From the NCBI GenBank assembly GCA_022496805.1, contig CM040091.1:14560336-14624335 (forward strand): a stretch of DNA of 64,000 nt, written 5' to 3'. The position numbers and the translations under genes are program-made. Below are positions 46,601 through 57,453 of this stretch, piece after piece. This stretch comes from Pohlia nutans. Its lineage: Eukaryota > Streptophyta > Bryopsida > Bryales > Mniaceae. The stretch's first letter is position 1. Each line of letters begins with the position of its first letter. The notes under the pieces were generated by a model, which made no database searches, was not told the origin of the DNA, and was given only the letters and a program-made list of their open reading frames with translations.

Positions 46601-46660
46601 CTATCCACCTCATTCCACGAGACCTGTCACACACCTGGAGCTTCGGCACTCGCGGATGAT
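43642..46660 (-). CDS. PPR-DYW organellar RNA editing factor with N-terminal PDF motif
   Basis: The last exon (46197-43642) encodes PLS-type pentatricopeptide repeats, E1/E2 and a complete DYW cytidine deaminase. In the 856-residue frame starting at 46212, the zinc/catalytic HSE (788-790) pairs with CSDCH (816-820). A second site is HH...CSC, ending in DYW at the stop. Such proteins bind one RNA site in mitochondria or plastids and convert C to U. The frame has no ATG before the repeats, so an upstream exon is needed. That exon ends at 46464 (AAG|GTATCC) and joins in phase across a 266-bp intron to CTACAG|AGG. The join gives EELWEEYFADPSQWWDNR, then VDK, RNPRSPDFKH and ALWLDGWKTPTWV. This is the PDF motif of OSB organellar ssDNA-binding proteins. 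The 5' exon start (near 46640-46690) and any earlier exons are not resolved. Repeats look moss-like. Confidence 0.85.
44566..45474 (-). repeat. three near-identical 303-bp PPR blocks
   Basis: Three consecutive P-L-S blocks of 101 codons (residues 247-347, 348-448, 449-549 of the last-exon frame) differ at only a handful of bases by eye. Exact 303-bp spacing is seen for GACTCCAATCCATCTGC at 44663, 44966 and 45269. This points to recent tandem expansion or gene conversion. Confidence 0.9.
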
Positions 46661-47334
46661 CTTCTCCAAACCGACGGGGTCAATAAACACCTAATTCGTC
46701 CACACCGTCCTCCATGAAAGCACAAGAGCGCGGATAACAAAGGGTAGACAGGCCATGGAGACTTCAACAATGTGTTTGCACGCACATCCTGCTCACATAA
46801 AGCCCAACAGTGCGTCAAAAAGCACACTAGTAGCAGAGCTCAAGCACACCTTCCTATCAATATTGAAAGGATCTTCAACTTTCAACCTGAAGGCGTGACC
46901 GGAAAGATGCCAAACCTGGAGTTGTGGAACAGCTTTATGCACAAGGTCGATCCGTTCCCAGTTTCCACAGGTGCCTCTTATTCGAAAAGAACGTCCACAG
47001 GCTTTGGATGCATGTCTTTGCTGACGAATTGAAATAGCAGGCCCCAAATATTTTGTAGAATACGAGGTGCTCGCGGTGATGGCATCAAGCGCCGACGCTG
47101 CCTGCCAGTCTGAAACCACAACTGAATGCATTTCGTTTTTCTGAAGAAACAAATTGTCAAGCGTGAGAATCCACTACATTGGGCAGCGACGTTCTACCCG
47201 AAGAGCATACTGCAAAAAGAACACAGTCACCAATTCGATAATTGGCTAAAGACAACATATTCAGATGCTTTTCTTTCCACAGGGTTCAGAGTAGCACTCT
47301 ATGGTGCGAGACAACGAGGGGTTTGATGCTTTAA

Positions 47335-47359
47335 GGTTTAGGGTTTAGGGTTTAGGGTT
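47335..47359. repeat. interstitial telomere-like repeat
   Basis: Three and a half units of GGTTTAG, the plant telomere sequence. It lies about 0.7 kb upstream of the mapped PPR exon and could act as a promoter telo-box on the minus strand, or mark a healed break. Confidence 0.9.
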
Positions 47360-48281
47360 GAGGAGAAGGTGGGGATTGGAATTTGTAGACATGGCAACGA
47401 ATGGCTTTGCTTGGTGGGGAGTTTCTGATGTTTTTAGGGTTCATAATGAGACGTAATCTAGTCCAGAGTGTCAGTCAGTTTCGTGTGGCAGTGAACTTTG
47501 CGCTTCTTGCAAGAACGAAAATCACATCTATTCCAGCAATAGCAAACCAATTAATCCCTACACATAGACAAGATGAGCAATTCTGTTCGTACCAGGAAAA
47601 CACCATCCTTGCACCTAATGCCCACAATAGTCCTGCACATAAAGAGTAATATTGTTTGAGTATGTCTTCCCAAGTAAATTCATTTGCTCGGAGTGAATTC
47701 CAGAAACGAGTTAGGCGGGGTTCCTTAAGCATTTTGTTCCAAAATGGTATACTCGTCTCAGATTCCCATCAAATTCACAAAGTTATTCATAATTAATCCA
47801 ATAGGGCATTAGGTCATTATTAAGATTATGTTAAATTAAAGTCAAGTTACTGTCGGTTGCATTACTGTTAATAGCTGCAATTGTAATATCAAGTTAATGC
47901 CAGTGGTACCAATATCACACTAACATTAACACTTCCACTAACTGAACATAAGTACTATATGAATCTAATACCTATTAAGATTAGGAACTCTGTCAATCTA
48001 ATTAGGAGGGGGGAGTCTTTTGTGATGTACTATTCTGTAGTGGTTTACTCTAATCCTAACACTAATTTCTGTTTAAGTTGCAGTACGTCTAACCTGAGAA
48101 GAATAGATGCCATATTATCTCATTAAAATATGAAGAGAAGTTAAGGTGAGGTGTTTAGGTCAACATACGAACTGTTCAACCTAAGAGTAGGAGCAACTAG
48201 TTTCAATCTATTTCTTCCACAGAGCTCAAAATACTTTGGCACAGTACCGGAACCCTAATTTGCATGCAATTGAAAGGCATA

Positions 48282-48329
48282 CCCGCTGTTGTCGAATACT
48301 CGCCCATCCGGTGAGAAAGTAGTCACCAT
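48282..48329 (-). pseudogene. possible proteasome alpha-subunit fragment
   Basis: Minus-strand frame from ATG at 48329 reads MVTTFSPDGRVFDNSG. This matches the N-terminus of 20S proteasome alpha-type subunits of the PAG1 kind (TTFSPDGRVF and, after nine missing residues, DNSG). There is an in-frame stop upstream, and similarity ends at once downstream. If real it is a tiny relic. Chance resemblance is possible. Confidence 0.25.
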
Positions 48330-48675
48330 ACTGCCATTGATCAACACTTGTCAATTTCTTTTCCCGTTCGCACTTCCAAATACAACAACAACGAACTTCG
48401 CCGGACCATAATACAAGGGCTTTGTGTGGCCTACCCTGTTCCAATGCTGGTCATGGCTGATACTTTCCTGGCTTGCAAACCCCAGGCTCATTAAATTTCA
48501 CCACGAAAACGGAAGATCAGAAAGCCAACACACGTACACACGGGTTTTGGACGAATATACAGCGTAACTATCGATCCAAGGCAATAGGAATTAAGATCTT
48601 GATGAAACTGATTTGAAAATTGTACTTTTGATTTTAGAATAAGATAGAAAGCACATGATCATTGGTTAAACATGG

Positions 48676-49540
48676 TCAAATACATACATCTAATACTGGA
48701 GTCGATCCTTCATAACCATCTGTGGTGAACGGTATGGAATCTGGGACCCCTTGCACACTCTTGGCATTCACTTGAAGAACTTGTTGAAATTTGTCTCCAA
48801 GATGTTGTAGCTTAGCCAGGCAGGTTTGGGCACTGCAAATTGCAAGCCAGACTGTGAGCACAAGAAAAGCCAACAGTGTGAAACAACTGAAATATAGAAG
48901 ATAATTTTTTCTCAATGGGTCAAACACTTACAAATTTTGCACATGATATCCAAATAATGCATTCTCTGGTGCATTAGAATCATCTTTGAAATATCATCTA
49001 ACAATAACATTTCAAATCCTGACCATTCTAAAAAAAATAGCATATATGGTTACCATACAGTGCTTTCTGAAAAAGAATTCAGAACAACCGTAGCTACCAT
49101 GTCAGCTGATCAGATTCTAGAACCACATTCACACAATAGGTTTCCCGCTACCATCAAACCCTAAAATTTCCATTCATCACCTTGAGTCTGGCAAAGTATG
49201 TAATCAAAGTTGACAATGTACGTAATCAGCTGATGATCAATTGATTTCGACGAGCATTTGTGACATAATCGATATCAGGTTTTAGTTCATGATCAGTTGC
49301 ATTGCACAGTTTGAACCTGGACAAAGTACGTAGTCAAAGCTTCTATCAATTTTAGCTGATGATATTGATCACGAACTTCAGTTCAAGTTTGATCATGAGC
49401 CAAAAATTGATCAAAAACCAAAGACGACGTTTGATAGGGTTTGACCAATTTAGGGCTTACGTCACTTTCGAAGGATCGAGAATTTTGTTGAAGATCGCTG
49501 TTGACTGTTCAGAAAGTTGAATTGCACGAGCACTGACGTA
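48676..49540 (-). CDS. possible small gene of unknown function
   Basis: Two plausible exons on the minus strand. The second (48832 down to a donor after 48688, or read through to TGA at 48676) encodes AQTCLAKLQHLGDKFQQVLQ and then NAKSVQGVPDSIPFTTDGYE. It has a good acceptor (TTTGCAG) preceded by pyrimidines. The first ends at 49461 (AAAGTGAC|GTAAGC) and encodes ARAIQLSEQSTAIFNKILDP; the junction is in phase (AC+T). The joined peptide looks helical and coding-like. I found no start codon in this frame, and I do not recognise the family. A (TG)9 microsatellite lies just upstream at 49574-49591. Confidence 0.35.
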
Positions 49541-49573
49541 AATTTGAAGTTTGCAAGAGTTTGATCTCACCTC

Positions 49574-49591
49574 TGTGTGTGTGTGTGTGTG
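49574..49591. repeat. (TG)9 microsatellite
   Basis: Nine perfect TG dinucleotides. Confidence 0.95.
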
Positions 49592-50217
49592 AGAGCGCAA
49601 CGAAGCTTGGATCGAAAGCACGAAAGACAAACCCTACCACAACATCCACAAAACCTAAGTTACTCAAAAAACTTGTTGATCGCCGAGATCTCCACGACGA
49701 GAAGACCCTGCCAAACGACGAGGGTGCTAGAGGTCTCGACTGCGATGAATACGGCGACGGAACGGTCCTCAAGGCAGCCTGGAACAGTCCTCCAAGTAGT
49801 CTGGAACAGTCTTAGTGACGAGACAAAATGGAACCAGTCATGGTGACGAAATGGAATTGTCATAACGACGAACCTACCATCCAATGCAGGCTAAACCAGC
49901 TCCGACTTTCGTCGTCACTGGGATGACTTTCATCCAAGCATTGATGAGAACGTGGAGTGAATTTGAATTTGTTAATCGATTATAAACTCGATGATGTGAC
50001 ATTTAGAGGTTAACCATTGACTAAAAGTAAAATGACAAGATTGTTGGCACTAATGCACTCCATGTTGTATAAATCACAAGGCTATTCCCCCTCCGTAACT
50101 CACACTTTTGAAATGCAATGTACATTCAAATATTTTCAACCTATTAGTCAAATATGGTTGGATATCATTTTTAAATTTGAAAAAAGAAGTTAAAATTTTA
50201 TTATTATTTCATTTTAA

Positions 50218-50758
50218 CCCTTTAACGTCCCAGTTCAACATTGTTTTCAAAGATTCGTTATAAAATGCTTGATTAAAACCAAAAATGAAGTTGATGTACA
50301 AACAAAGTTGTAAATGTCAATATGAAAATCACATCTGCACGGTTGGATTTATCATATATTTCTTTGATATATTTTTAATTAATTTTGCAAAGTTTTCTCT
50401 CGAAAATCAAATAAAAATCATGAATGAACGGAATTGTTTTTAAAAATATTGTAATGAAATTGGAATAACATGCACTATGAGATGGTATGGTTTCCATTAT
50501 TTGATTCTACTTATTTTGGAAAATCATCTTTAATGTCTCATTTTTTGAACTAAGAATGAAACTTAACATAAACCACTTGTGTTGTATTTCCAAAAATCAT
50601 AATAACTTATTTTGAAGATCCAAAGTGTACAAAGAATAGTCAACTTGCACAAGAACCGTGAGAAATTTTAGTGGATGAAAATTGTTCAATTTGGATGAAA
50701 TTCGAACAGTTTGAATCTGTTTCATTGACCACTATGTGGACGCAGGCGCCTCAAAGGG
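50218..50758. mobile_element. TTAA-flanked element, copy 3 of 3
   Basis: A 541-bp element starting CCCTTTAACGTCCCAG and ending GGCGCCTCAAAGGG, with TTAA on both sides (50214-50217, 50759-50762). The inverted ends share CCCTTT plus a partly matching GC-rich stretch. Confidence 0.85.
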
Positions 50759-51491
50759 TTAATTTGGATCAAATTTTTTCACTTTAATTGAATATGCAAT
50801 ATAGATCTGCCAACCCTAGCCTTCACCTAAGGTAATTAATTCAAAGGGTCCTATACTTTAATTGCAATAATGAGAGTTATGAAATCATTTACAAATTCCA
50901 AAAAATCCACCATTGACCTTTCCAATACGAAAAACTCGACCCCTATGACCAGCATAAATCTGGCCCTAAAACCGCTCATGAAAAACTGTCCATTGCTCCA
51001 AAGGACTACACCAAAATTGTGGTTTAAAGTCCGGCACATTATTTCTCAACATGGACACCATTTGACTTTTTGGAAATACAATATCCATGTTAAAAACATT
51101 ACTGTAAAATTTTAAATGATAAGAACTTTAAATAAACCTTCCAATGACAAATAGCAACTTTATAATAAACATGGCATGTCAACTCATGTCACTCTCATTA
51201 CTTGAAAGGAACATAACAATCTCAGTTGAAGTGAGAATGACAAGTGACAAACTCCTATGTAATGTAGGGACACTATTTACCTCAGCTTTGAAGTAACTTT
51301 AGTAAGAGACATCAATTCTCGTTGAACACTAAATCACATGACATTCTCGCTGGCATCAGCACATGAGTCCATGACAATGAAGTGGATTTTCGGTGACATC
51401 CAGTTTGCTAACTGGTCTACAATTTTGTACAAAAGATTAAGAATCAAATTAACGGTGCTAGACCTGGCATCACAGAAGAGAATTTTTTTCT

Positions 51492-54400
51492 TCAGGAGCT
51501 CCGATCCATGTCTGCATTTCTCTCCTGCACTTCTTCAACAATCACTTCCGGCGCTGTTTCTCTGCCTCGCTTTCCTTCCTCTATCTTTTTCACCAAAATA
51601 TCCCTATACGGTATCAAAAAACGCTCCAAACCTACATAACCAAAGTAAATTGCACAGTTAGAGGACACTAAACCTGACCCATGTTACCAAGAACTCATCT
51701 CTTTCAACACACTTGGTTACCCTTTCAATTGACAGAATGGATGTAAATATGACTTGGCTTACTCTCTACAACCACTCATCCCTGAATAGAAATGGGGTTG
51801 TCTAATATCCTTTCAAAATGTCTAAATGTTAGCAAATTGAATATAAGCATGTCTATATCCACTCATCTTTGAATAAAAATGGGGTTGTCGAATGTCCCTT
51901 CAGCAGCACTCTACAACCTCCCATTTTGATACCATAAGGTCCAACTTCCATGGGTGAAGTTTCTCACTAAAAGACAAAGTTTTAGGGACTTTAGGGGACC
52001 AAGTTCCACATGACAAGTTCTTCACTTTCTTCTCAAAATCTCACATGACAATTTCTTCCTAACCAATCAAATTTGTTCATGTTTCATCTTATGCAAGTTC
52101 ATGGAAGTGTGCACCACTTCAGGGTAGGGTATAAGACAAACTGTAATATCACTTTTCCCCTCCTCTTGCCTACTTCCATGAGCAGCTTCTTAAAGTTAGC
52201 TCTAAGAAATCATCATCATCAAGTGATAAAAAAATTGACCTCAAGAGCAGTACCCAAAGTGATCTTTGCAGTGAGCTCTATACTTACTTCCCAATGAAAG
52301 CACACTCCTACATATTGCTTAAAGTGAGGAAAATATCCCACACTCCTACATATTGGTTAAATGCTTAAAGTGAAGGAAATAGTACTGTACGTAACATTCT
52401 ACAATGGAACAGCAGCAATGGAAAAAGAAGTAAAAAATGGTTGCATTTAAACACACATGTATAATGCAAGAATTGAAAAAGCAGTTGATAACAAGAGCTT
52501 CAAAACCTACCGAGCATGTACAGATTCTGATAGGTTTGGCCCACAGTTGCGATGTTGGCAGTTTCGGGTATGTTTCGCAAGCAAGTCAAAAACTGCTTAT
52601 CTGCATCGAGTAGCTTTGCCTGGTCTAAAGTATCATACCTGTTTCAATACACCCATCATAGTAAGAATTTGGCTGAAAACTAATAATCCTCATTGTATGA
52701 TAACAACACAAAACTAGAGAATCAAGTTTAGTAAGCCACTCATTTTCATATTTAGAAAATTCCACACTTACTCATATGATAGTTGCCTAATAGATTGCTA
52801 CGGCAGGAATCCGAATCCAATTCCAACAGTGTTCTGATTCAACACTCTAAAATCTTAGACAATACGTACATATTGATTATGAACATATTGTGTTGACTTT
52901 AAGTCATTTACTTTGAACCCTCATAACTTTTGCATATGGTATCCAAATGACAATGTTGGAATTCTGCTAACAAGAATATTTAAAATTCAACTAGTCTACT
53001 AATAGGAACTAAGCTTAGTGCAAACATTTTTGGTTTAAGATTCTCTTACTTGATGCAAACCCACAAATAGGAGAATCCAATTCCAACAGTGTTCTAATTC
53101 CAACACCCTAACATCTTGAAACAATGAGTATGTATTGATTGTGAATATGTACACCTAAATATTGTGTTGGATTTAGGTCATATACTAGTAAAACTTTGAA
53201 CCCTTGTAACATTACATATGGTAGCCAATTAACACATGCTTAGGTATGTTGAAGTTCCCTTTCACTTGCTAACAAGAATCTATAAAAATTCAACTACCAT
53301 AGTCTATTAATCAAAATTATGCTCAGCGATCATATTAAGGTTCTCATACTCATGCAAAACAATAATTCTCTAATTTCGACATCCTAAAATCTTAGACGAT
53401 GAAGGAAGGTTCAAATTCGACGATTGAATAGCTATGATAGAATTTAAGTAGGAATGAACGCCATTATTATTTCTTGAAGGAGTTTTTAACATAAAATGTA
53501 TTCTTTCATTATAGTTCCATGTCTAAAATGCAATTTCAATGACTTTCATGTTGATTAGTGTTTGGCATAAATCAAGCTAATAAAACATAATGCCACTTCT
53601 CTTTCCTCATTAAGTGTGTATTGATTATGAATATGTACACCTAAACATGTGATACATTGTGTTGGTTTATTAGTAAAACTTCGAGCTCTCGTAGCTTGTG
53701 CATATGATATCCAAATAACACATACTTAGGTGCGTTGGAATCTCCTTTCATTTGCTAACAAGAATCTAGACTAGAGTAACTAATTCCGACATCCTAAAAT
53801 CTTAGACAATGAGTGTGGATTGATTATGAGTATGTACACCACCTAAAAATGTACTCCCTCCGTCCCAAAGTTATTGTCCAACTTGTTTGCTTGGTATTTC
53901 TTTGGGCCAATTTCATTGATCATATTGTAAGAAACATGATTAAAAAAAGTTCCAAATTATGTCACTAGAATGATTGAAGAACAATGCATGTGTTCATTGC
54001 AACCTAAATAAAATTAGCCACAAGGAAGTATATTTTTGACCTACTTAAAAAAGCACTTTCAAACATGACTTTCAAACATGACAATAACTTTGGGACGGAG
54101 GGAGTAATAAATTGTGTTGGTTTTAGGTCATCTGCTAGTAAAACTTCGAGCTCTCGTAACTTTTGCATATGATATCCAAATAACACATGCTTAGGTGCGT
54201 TGGAATCTCCTTTCGTTTGCTAACAAGAATCTACACAGAGGAGACTAGAGTAACTAATTCCGACATCCTAAAATCTTAGACAATGAGCGGGGATTGATTA
54301 TGAGTATGTACGCCACCTAAACATGTAATAAATTGTGTTGGTTTTGGGTCATAACCTTTGAGCACTCATAACTTTTGCTTATAATATCCAAATAACACAT

Positions 54401-54874
54401 GCTTAGGTGCGTTGGAATCTCCTAACAAGAATCTGCAAAACAGAGGAGAGTAGAGGAAAAAAGAAAAGAATACCCCATGTCATGGCGATAGCAGCAGTAA
54501 TCCAACCAATCGGTGGGCGGTTTGTCCCAATGTGGGGACCCAGACTCACGACCACTGGAGTAGTTCGGCCCACAGTAATTTCCATACCGAGGGAAGAACT
54601 TGGAGAACATGTTGCGTGTGCCGCTGTGCCAAGGGATTGTTTGCGTGTAAGGCACAAACGGAGGCACTGGGCACCCGGCCTGGCCTTGGCTGCTTCTCAG
54701 CTCCTCCAGCCCCTTCTCCACCTCCAACGAAGTTGTTTCTGCATCTGGCAAGACAATCTCCTTTGATATACTCACTTGGTTCTCTTGCTCACCCTCATTT
54801 CCCCCAAATACAAGCCTCTGTATCTGTTGCGGTATTTGTGCAGTATTCAAAAACTTCAATCCATCCAACTTCAT
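51492..54874 (-). CDS. phospholipase A2-like protein
   Basis: Exons on the minus strand are 54874-54474, 52638-52511 and 51631-51492, in phase, giving 222 residues. The core has a Ca-loop-like YGNYCGPNYSSGRESGS and the active-site motif DWLDYCCYRHDMGY with the His131-Asp132 pair of secreted-type PLA2 enzymes. It continues YDTLDQAKLLDADKQFL and ends FLIPYRDILVKK plus a charged tail. The best remembered match is the Arabidopsis phospholipase A2 family protein At4g29070. No signal peptide is visible, unlike classical plant secreted PLA2, so location is open. The frame stays open upstream of this ATG (ending YRRRHQVV) to an acceptor (CTATTCAG). A longer N-terminus from an upstream exon, for example around 56960-56900, is possible. 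Intron 1 (52639-54473) is filled with repeats. Confidence 0.85.
51942..52203. mobile_element. MITE in the PLA2 intron, copy 2 of the 12764 family
   Basis: Starts CAACTTCCATGGGTGAA and follows 12764-13090 with deletions (shared CCTAACCAATCAAATTTGTT). The right end is decayed. Confidence 0.6.
52835..54440. repeat. imperfect direct repeat array in PLA2 intron
   Basis: About five diverged copies of a unit of roughly 200-300 bp, with landmarks CTAAAATCTTAGACAATGAG, GATTGATTATGA.TATGTACAC and TTTTGCATATGATATCCAAA. One unit is interrupted by the Stowaway-like element at 53854-54104. Confidence 0.75.
53854..54104 (-). mobile_element. Stowaway-like MITE, copy 1
   Basis: A 251-bp element with inverted ends CTCCCTCCGTCCCAAAGTTA, flanked by TA on both sides. 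It is in reverse orientation relative to copies 2 and 3. The neighbouring repeat unit near 54325 shows the empty site (CATGTAATAAATTG). Confidence 0.9.
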
Positions 54875-55229
54875 GACTACTTGATGTCTCCTTCTATAAG
54901 CGGTCAGTCCCTGAACCTGAATAGAAAGCAGAATTCTGTTCAGAGTTTTTCAACCCACTCGCCTTTCTCAGTGTAAAGTGAGGACTTTTCCTGAATACTG
55001 GATGAAATTATTCAAAGCTCAGGGCCAAGGAGCAAGCTGTAATCCACGGACAATGCTGGAACATGTGAAGAATATACCCACATCATTAGAATGAATTCTC
55101 TCTTCAGAACCTCAATGTAACTCGTTTCTGTAAAGGTATGGATATAGATTTCATGATCTTGCCCTTCTTTGACATTATGGACTAGATAAACTGAATGCCA
55201 AGTTACACTAAGCTATTGGACAAAATATA

Positions 55230-55480
55230 CTCCCTCCGTCCCAAAGTTATTGTCATGTTTGAAAGTCATGTTTGAAAGTGCTTTTTTAAGTAGGTCAAAA
55301 AAATACTTCCTTGTGGCTCATTTTATTTAGGTTGCAATGAACACATGCAATGTTCTTCAATCATTCTAGTGACATAATTTGGAACCTTTTTTAATCATGT
55401 TTCTTACAATATGATCCATGAAATTGGCTCAAAGAAATACCAAACAAATTTGTATGACAATAACTTTGGGACGGAGGGAG
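55230..55480 (+). mobile_element. Stowaway-like MITE, copy 2
   Basis: 251 bp, same ends, TA on both sides (55228-55229, 55481-55482). It lies in the 5' region of the PLA2 gene. Confidence 0.9.
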
Positions 55481-55842
55481 TACTGTTTAATCAGGAGAGT
55501 ACTTTTTGATTCTCACATTGAACACAACAAACGCAATTCTATAGGTTACTAAGAGCTCAACCAAACGACATGTGCATTGATTGAACTTGGTGTTTTTCTT
55601 TTCAAACCCTTGATCGACAAACACGGAGGTTATATACGAGGTTGTGTGAAAGAAAGAAGAGCCCCGTAAGTTATGGAAATCACATCCGCATGTTACGAGG
55701 CTCTAGTTTGCATTGAGACGAGGAAAATCAAGTCACACAGAAAGGATGAGAATCCCAAAAGTCGGTGACAGCAATTACTTACCGTCGGGTCACTAATAAA
55801 ACTCTCTTTCTAGCGTTCGTTAGAAATCCAACAAGGGTTAAA

Positions 55843-56670
55843 GCAACTGATTCTACACCCAATTAGAGACGAATTGCTTTTGAGTTTTCTGTAGCAAATT
55901 CTGTGTGCTAGCTGAACAGAGAATAATCGCGGAGTAACTAAGATCTAAAGGTACCAAGACCTAGTTTACAAAACAGCGCAAGGAGAGATAACTTCAAAAA
56001 CAAAACAAAAAAGGGAAGCTCGGACGCCTTTGAGCCAAAATGCAAACTCTACAAACAAAATTTAAAAGAGGCAGGGTAAGCGAATGTGCGTACCTTACCT
56101 CAAAGAGGACGCCGAAGAAGAAAAAAAAGTTTCAAGAGCAATTAATTCTACACCCTATAAGAGACGAGTTTTCTGTAGCAAATTTTGAAGCGGAGTAACG
56201 AACGAACGCCAAGATCTAAAGGTACCAAGACCTAGTTTACAAAACAGCGCAAGGAGATTTTATTTTTTATTTTTAAAACGGGAGCTTCTGCATCCAAAAA
56301 AGACCCAAAATGCAAACTTTACAGTGAACCCACAAACAAAGTTAGAAGAGGGACAGTAAGTGAATGTGCGTACCTTACCTCAAAGAGGACGCCGAAGAAG
56401 AAGAAAAAAGTTTCAAAAGCAATTAATTCTACACCCTATTAGAGACGAATTGCTTTGAGTTTTCTGTAGCGGAGTAACGAACGAACGCTAAGATCTCAAG
56501 GTACCAAGACCTAGTTTACAAAACAGCGCAAGGAGATTTTATTTTTCATTTTTAAAACGGGAGCTCCTGCATCCAAAAAAGACCCAAAATGCAAACTTTA
56601 CAGTGAACCCACAAACAAAGAGGGACAGTAAGTGAATGTGCGTACCTTACGACGCGAAGAAGAAGAAGAA
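55843..56670. repeat. triplicated ~280-bp unit upstream of PLA2
   Basis: Units begin near 55843, 56138 and 56419 (GCAATTAATTCTACACCC type). Each ends with GTGCGTACCTTAC (near 56086, 56366, 56638), which on the minus strand reads GTAAGGTACGCAC, a strong 5' splice-site sequence. The duplicated unit therefore carries a potential exon end in the PLA2 5' UTR. Confidence 0.85.
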
Positions 56671-57254
56671 AAAGAAGAAGAAGAAGAAGCTTAGGCGCTC
56701 ACTTGCCACCAAGAAATTAAGTGAAGGAATGAGCAGTGATTCTACGACAGTACCGCTGCACCGTTTGTGAGCTTACAAAAGGGCCAAAGGAACTAAAGGC
56801 TCGCGGCACTTCTGCAGTGAGACAAGTGGCGCACAAGCAACACCGTCATCACCAAAAAAACAAAACAAAACAAGGACGATGAAAAAGGCTTTACAGGGGA
56901 TCCGTATTCACTTGGTGGGTCTGCTTGAGCCGCTCATCTTCCTGCAATTTCTTCGTTATCATCGATCTATCGATTGTCTTCTTGGTTGCGAGAATGAATG
57001 CGAGGGCTTGAAGGGATTTGTGGACGCGTTGCAGCTGATTCTGAGTGAGTGAATGCAGCGATGATGCAAATTTTGGGAAATTGTTTTACGTTTTTGTACG
57101 GTGAAAAGAGAATCTTGAAAATATTCAAAGAATATTCAAAATGATTGTCTTAGTTTTAGGCGTGTTTTAACATAACGCCTTATTTTTGCCAAGAAAAGTT
57201 GTCTTAGTAATTGAAAAATGATCTATAAGACACGTTTCTTTAAAATTGAACTAT

Positions 57255-57453
57255 ATTTCGTTAAAACTAGACTACCAGATTGAAAAAGTGATAGGGAGTG
57301 CTACCCTTCACAATAGAGATAGATCTTCAATTTTTCTACAACAGTCTTATTTCACAAATTAAAGCAGTGTAGAAAAATTGAGGACTTATCTCTATTGTGA
57401 AGGGTAGCACTCCCCATCACTTTTCCAATTTGGTAGTTCAATTTTAACGAAAT
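57255..57453. repeat. inverted repeat, 86-bp arms
   Basis: Arms 57255-57340 and 57368-57453 pair with about 10 mismatches around a 27-base loop (core AGTGCTACCCTTCACAATAG is perfect). Likely a foldback MITE. No target duplication determined. Confidence 0.85.

Larger units (their letters stand above)
46690..48675. other. PPR 5' region and spacer
   Basis: Should contain the start of the PPR gene (minus strand). I could not assign its first exon, and I looked for an OB-fold as in OSB proteins without finding a convincing one. Several frames of 60-120 codons exist on both strands but show no family motif. Confidence 0.4.

Noticed and set aside
49499..49560. 38-base intron upstream of the doubtful small gene
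   Set aside because: Too short for a plant intron although it has GTGAG and CAG ends.
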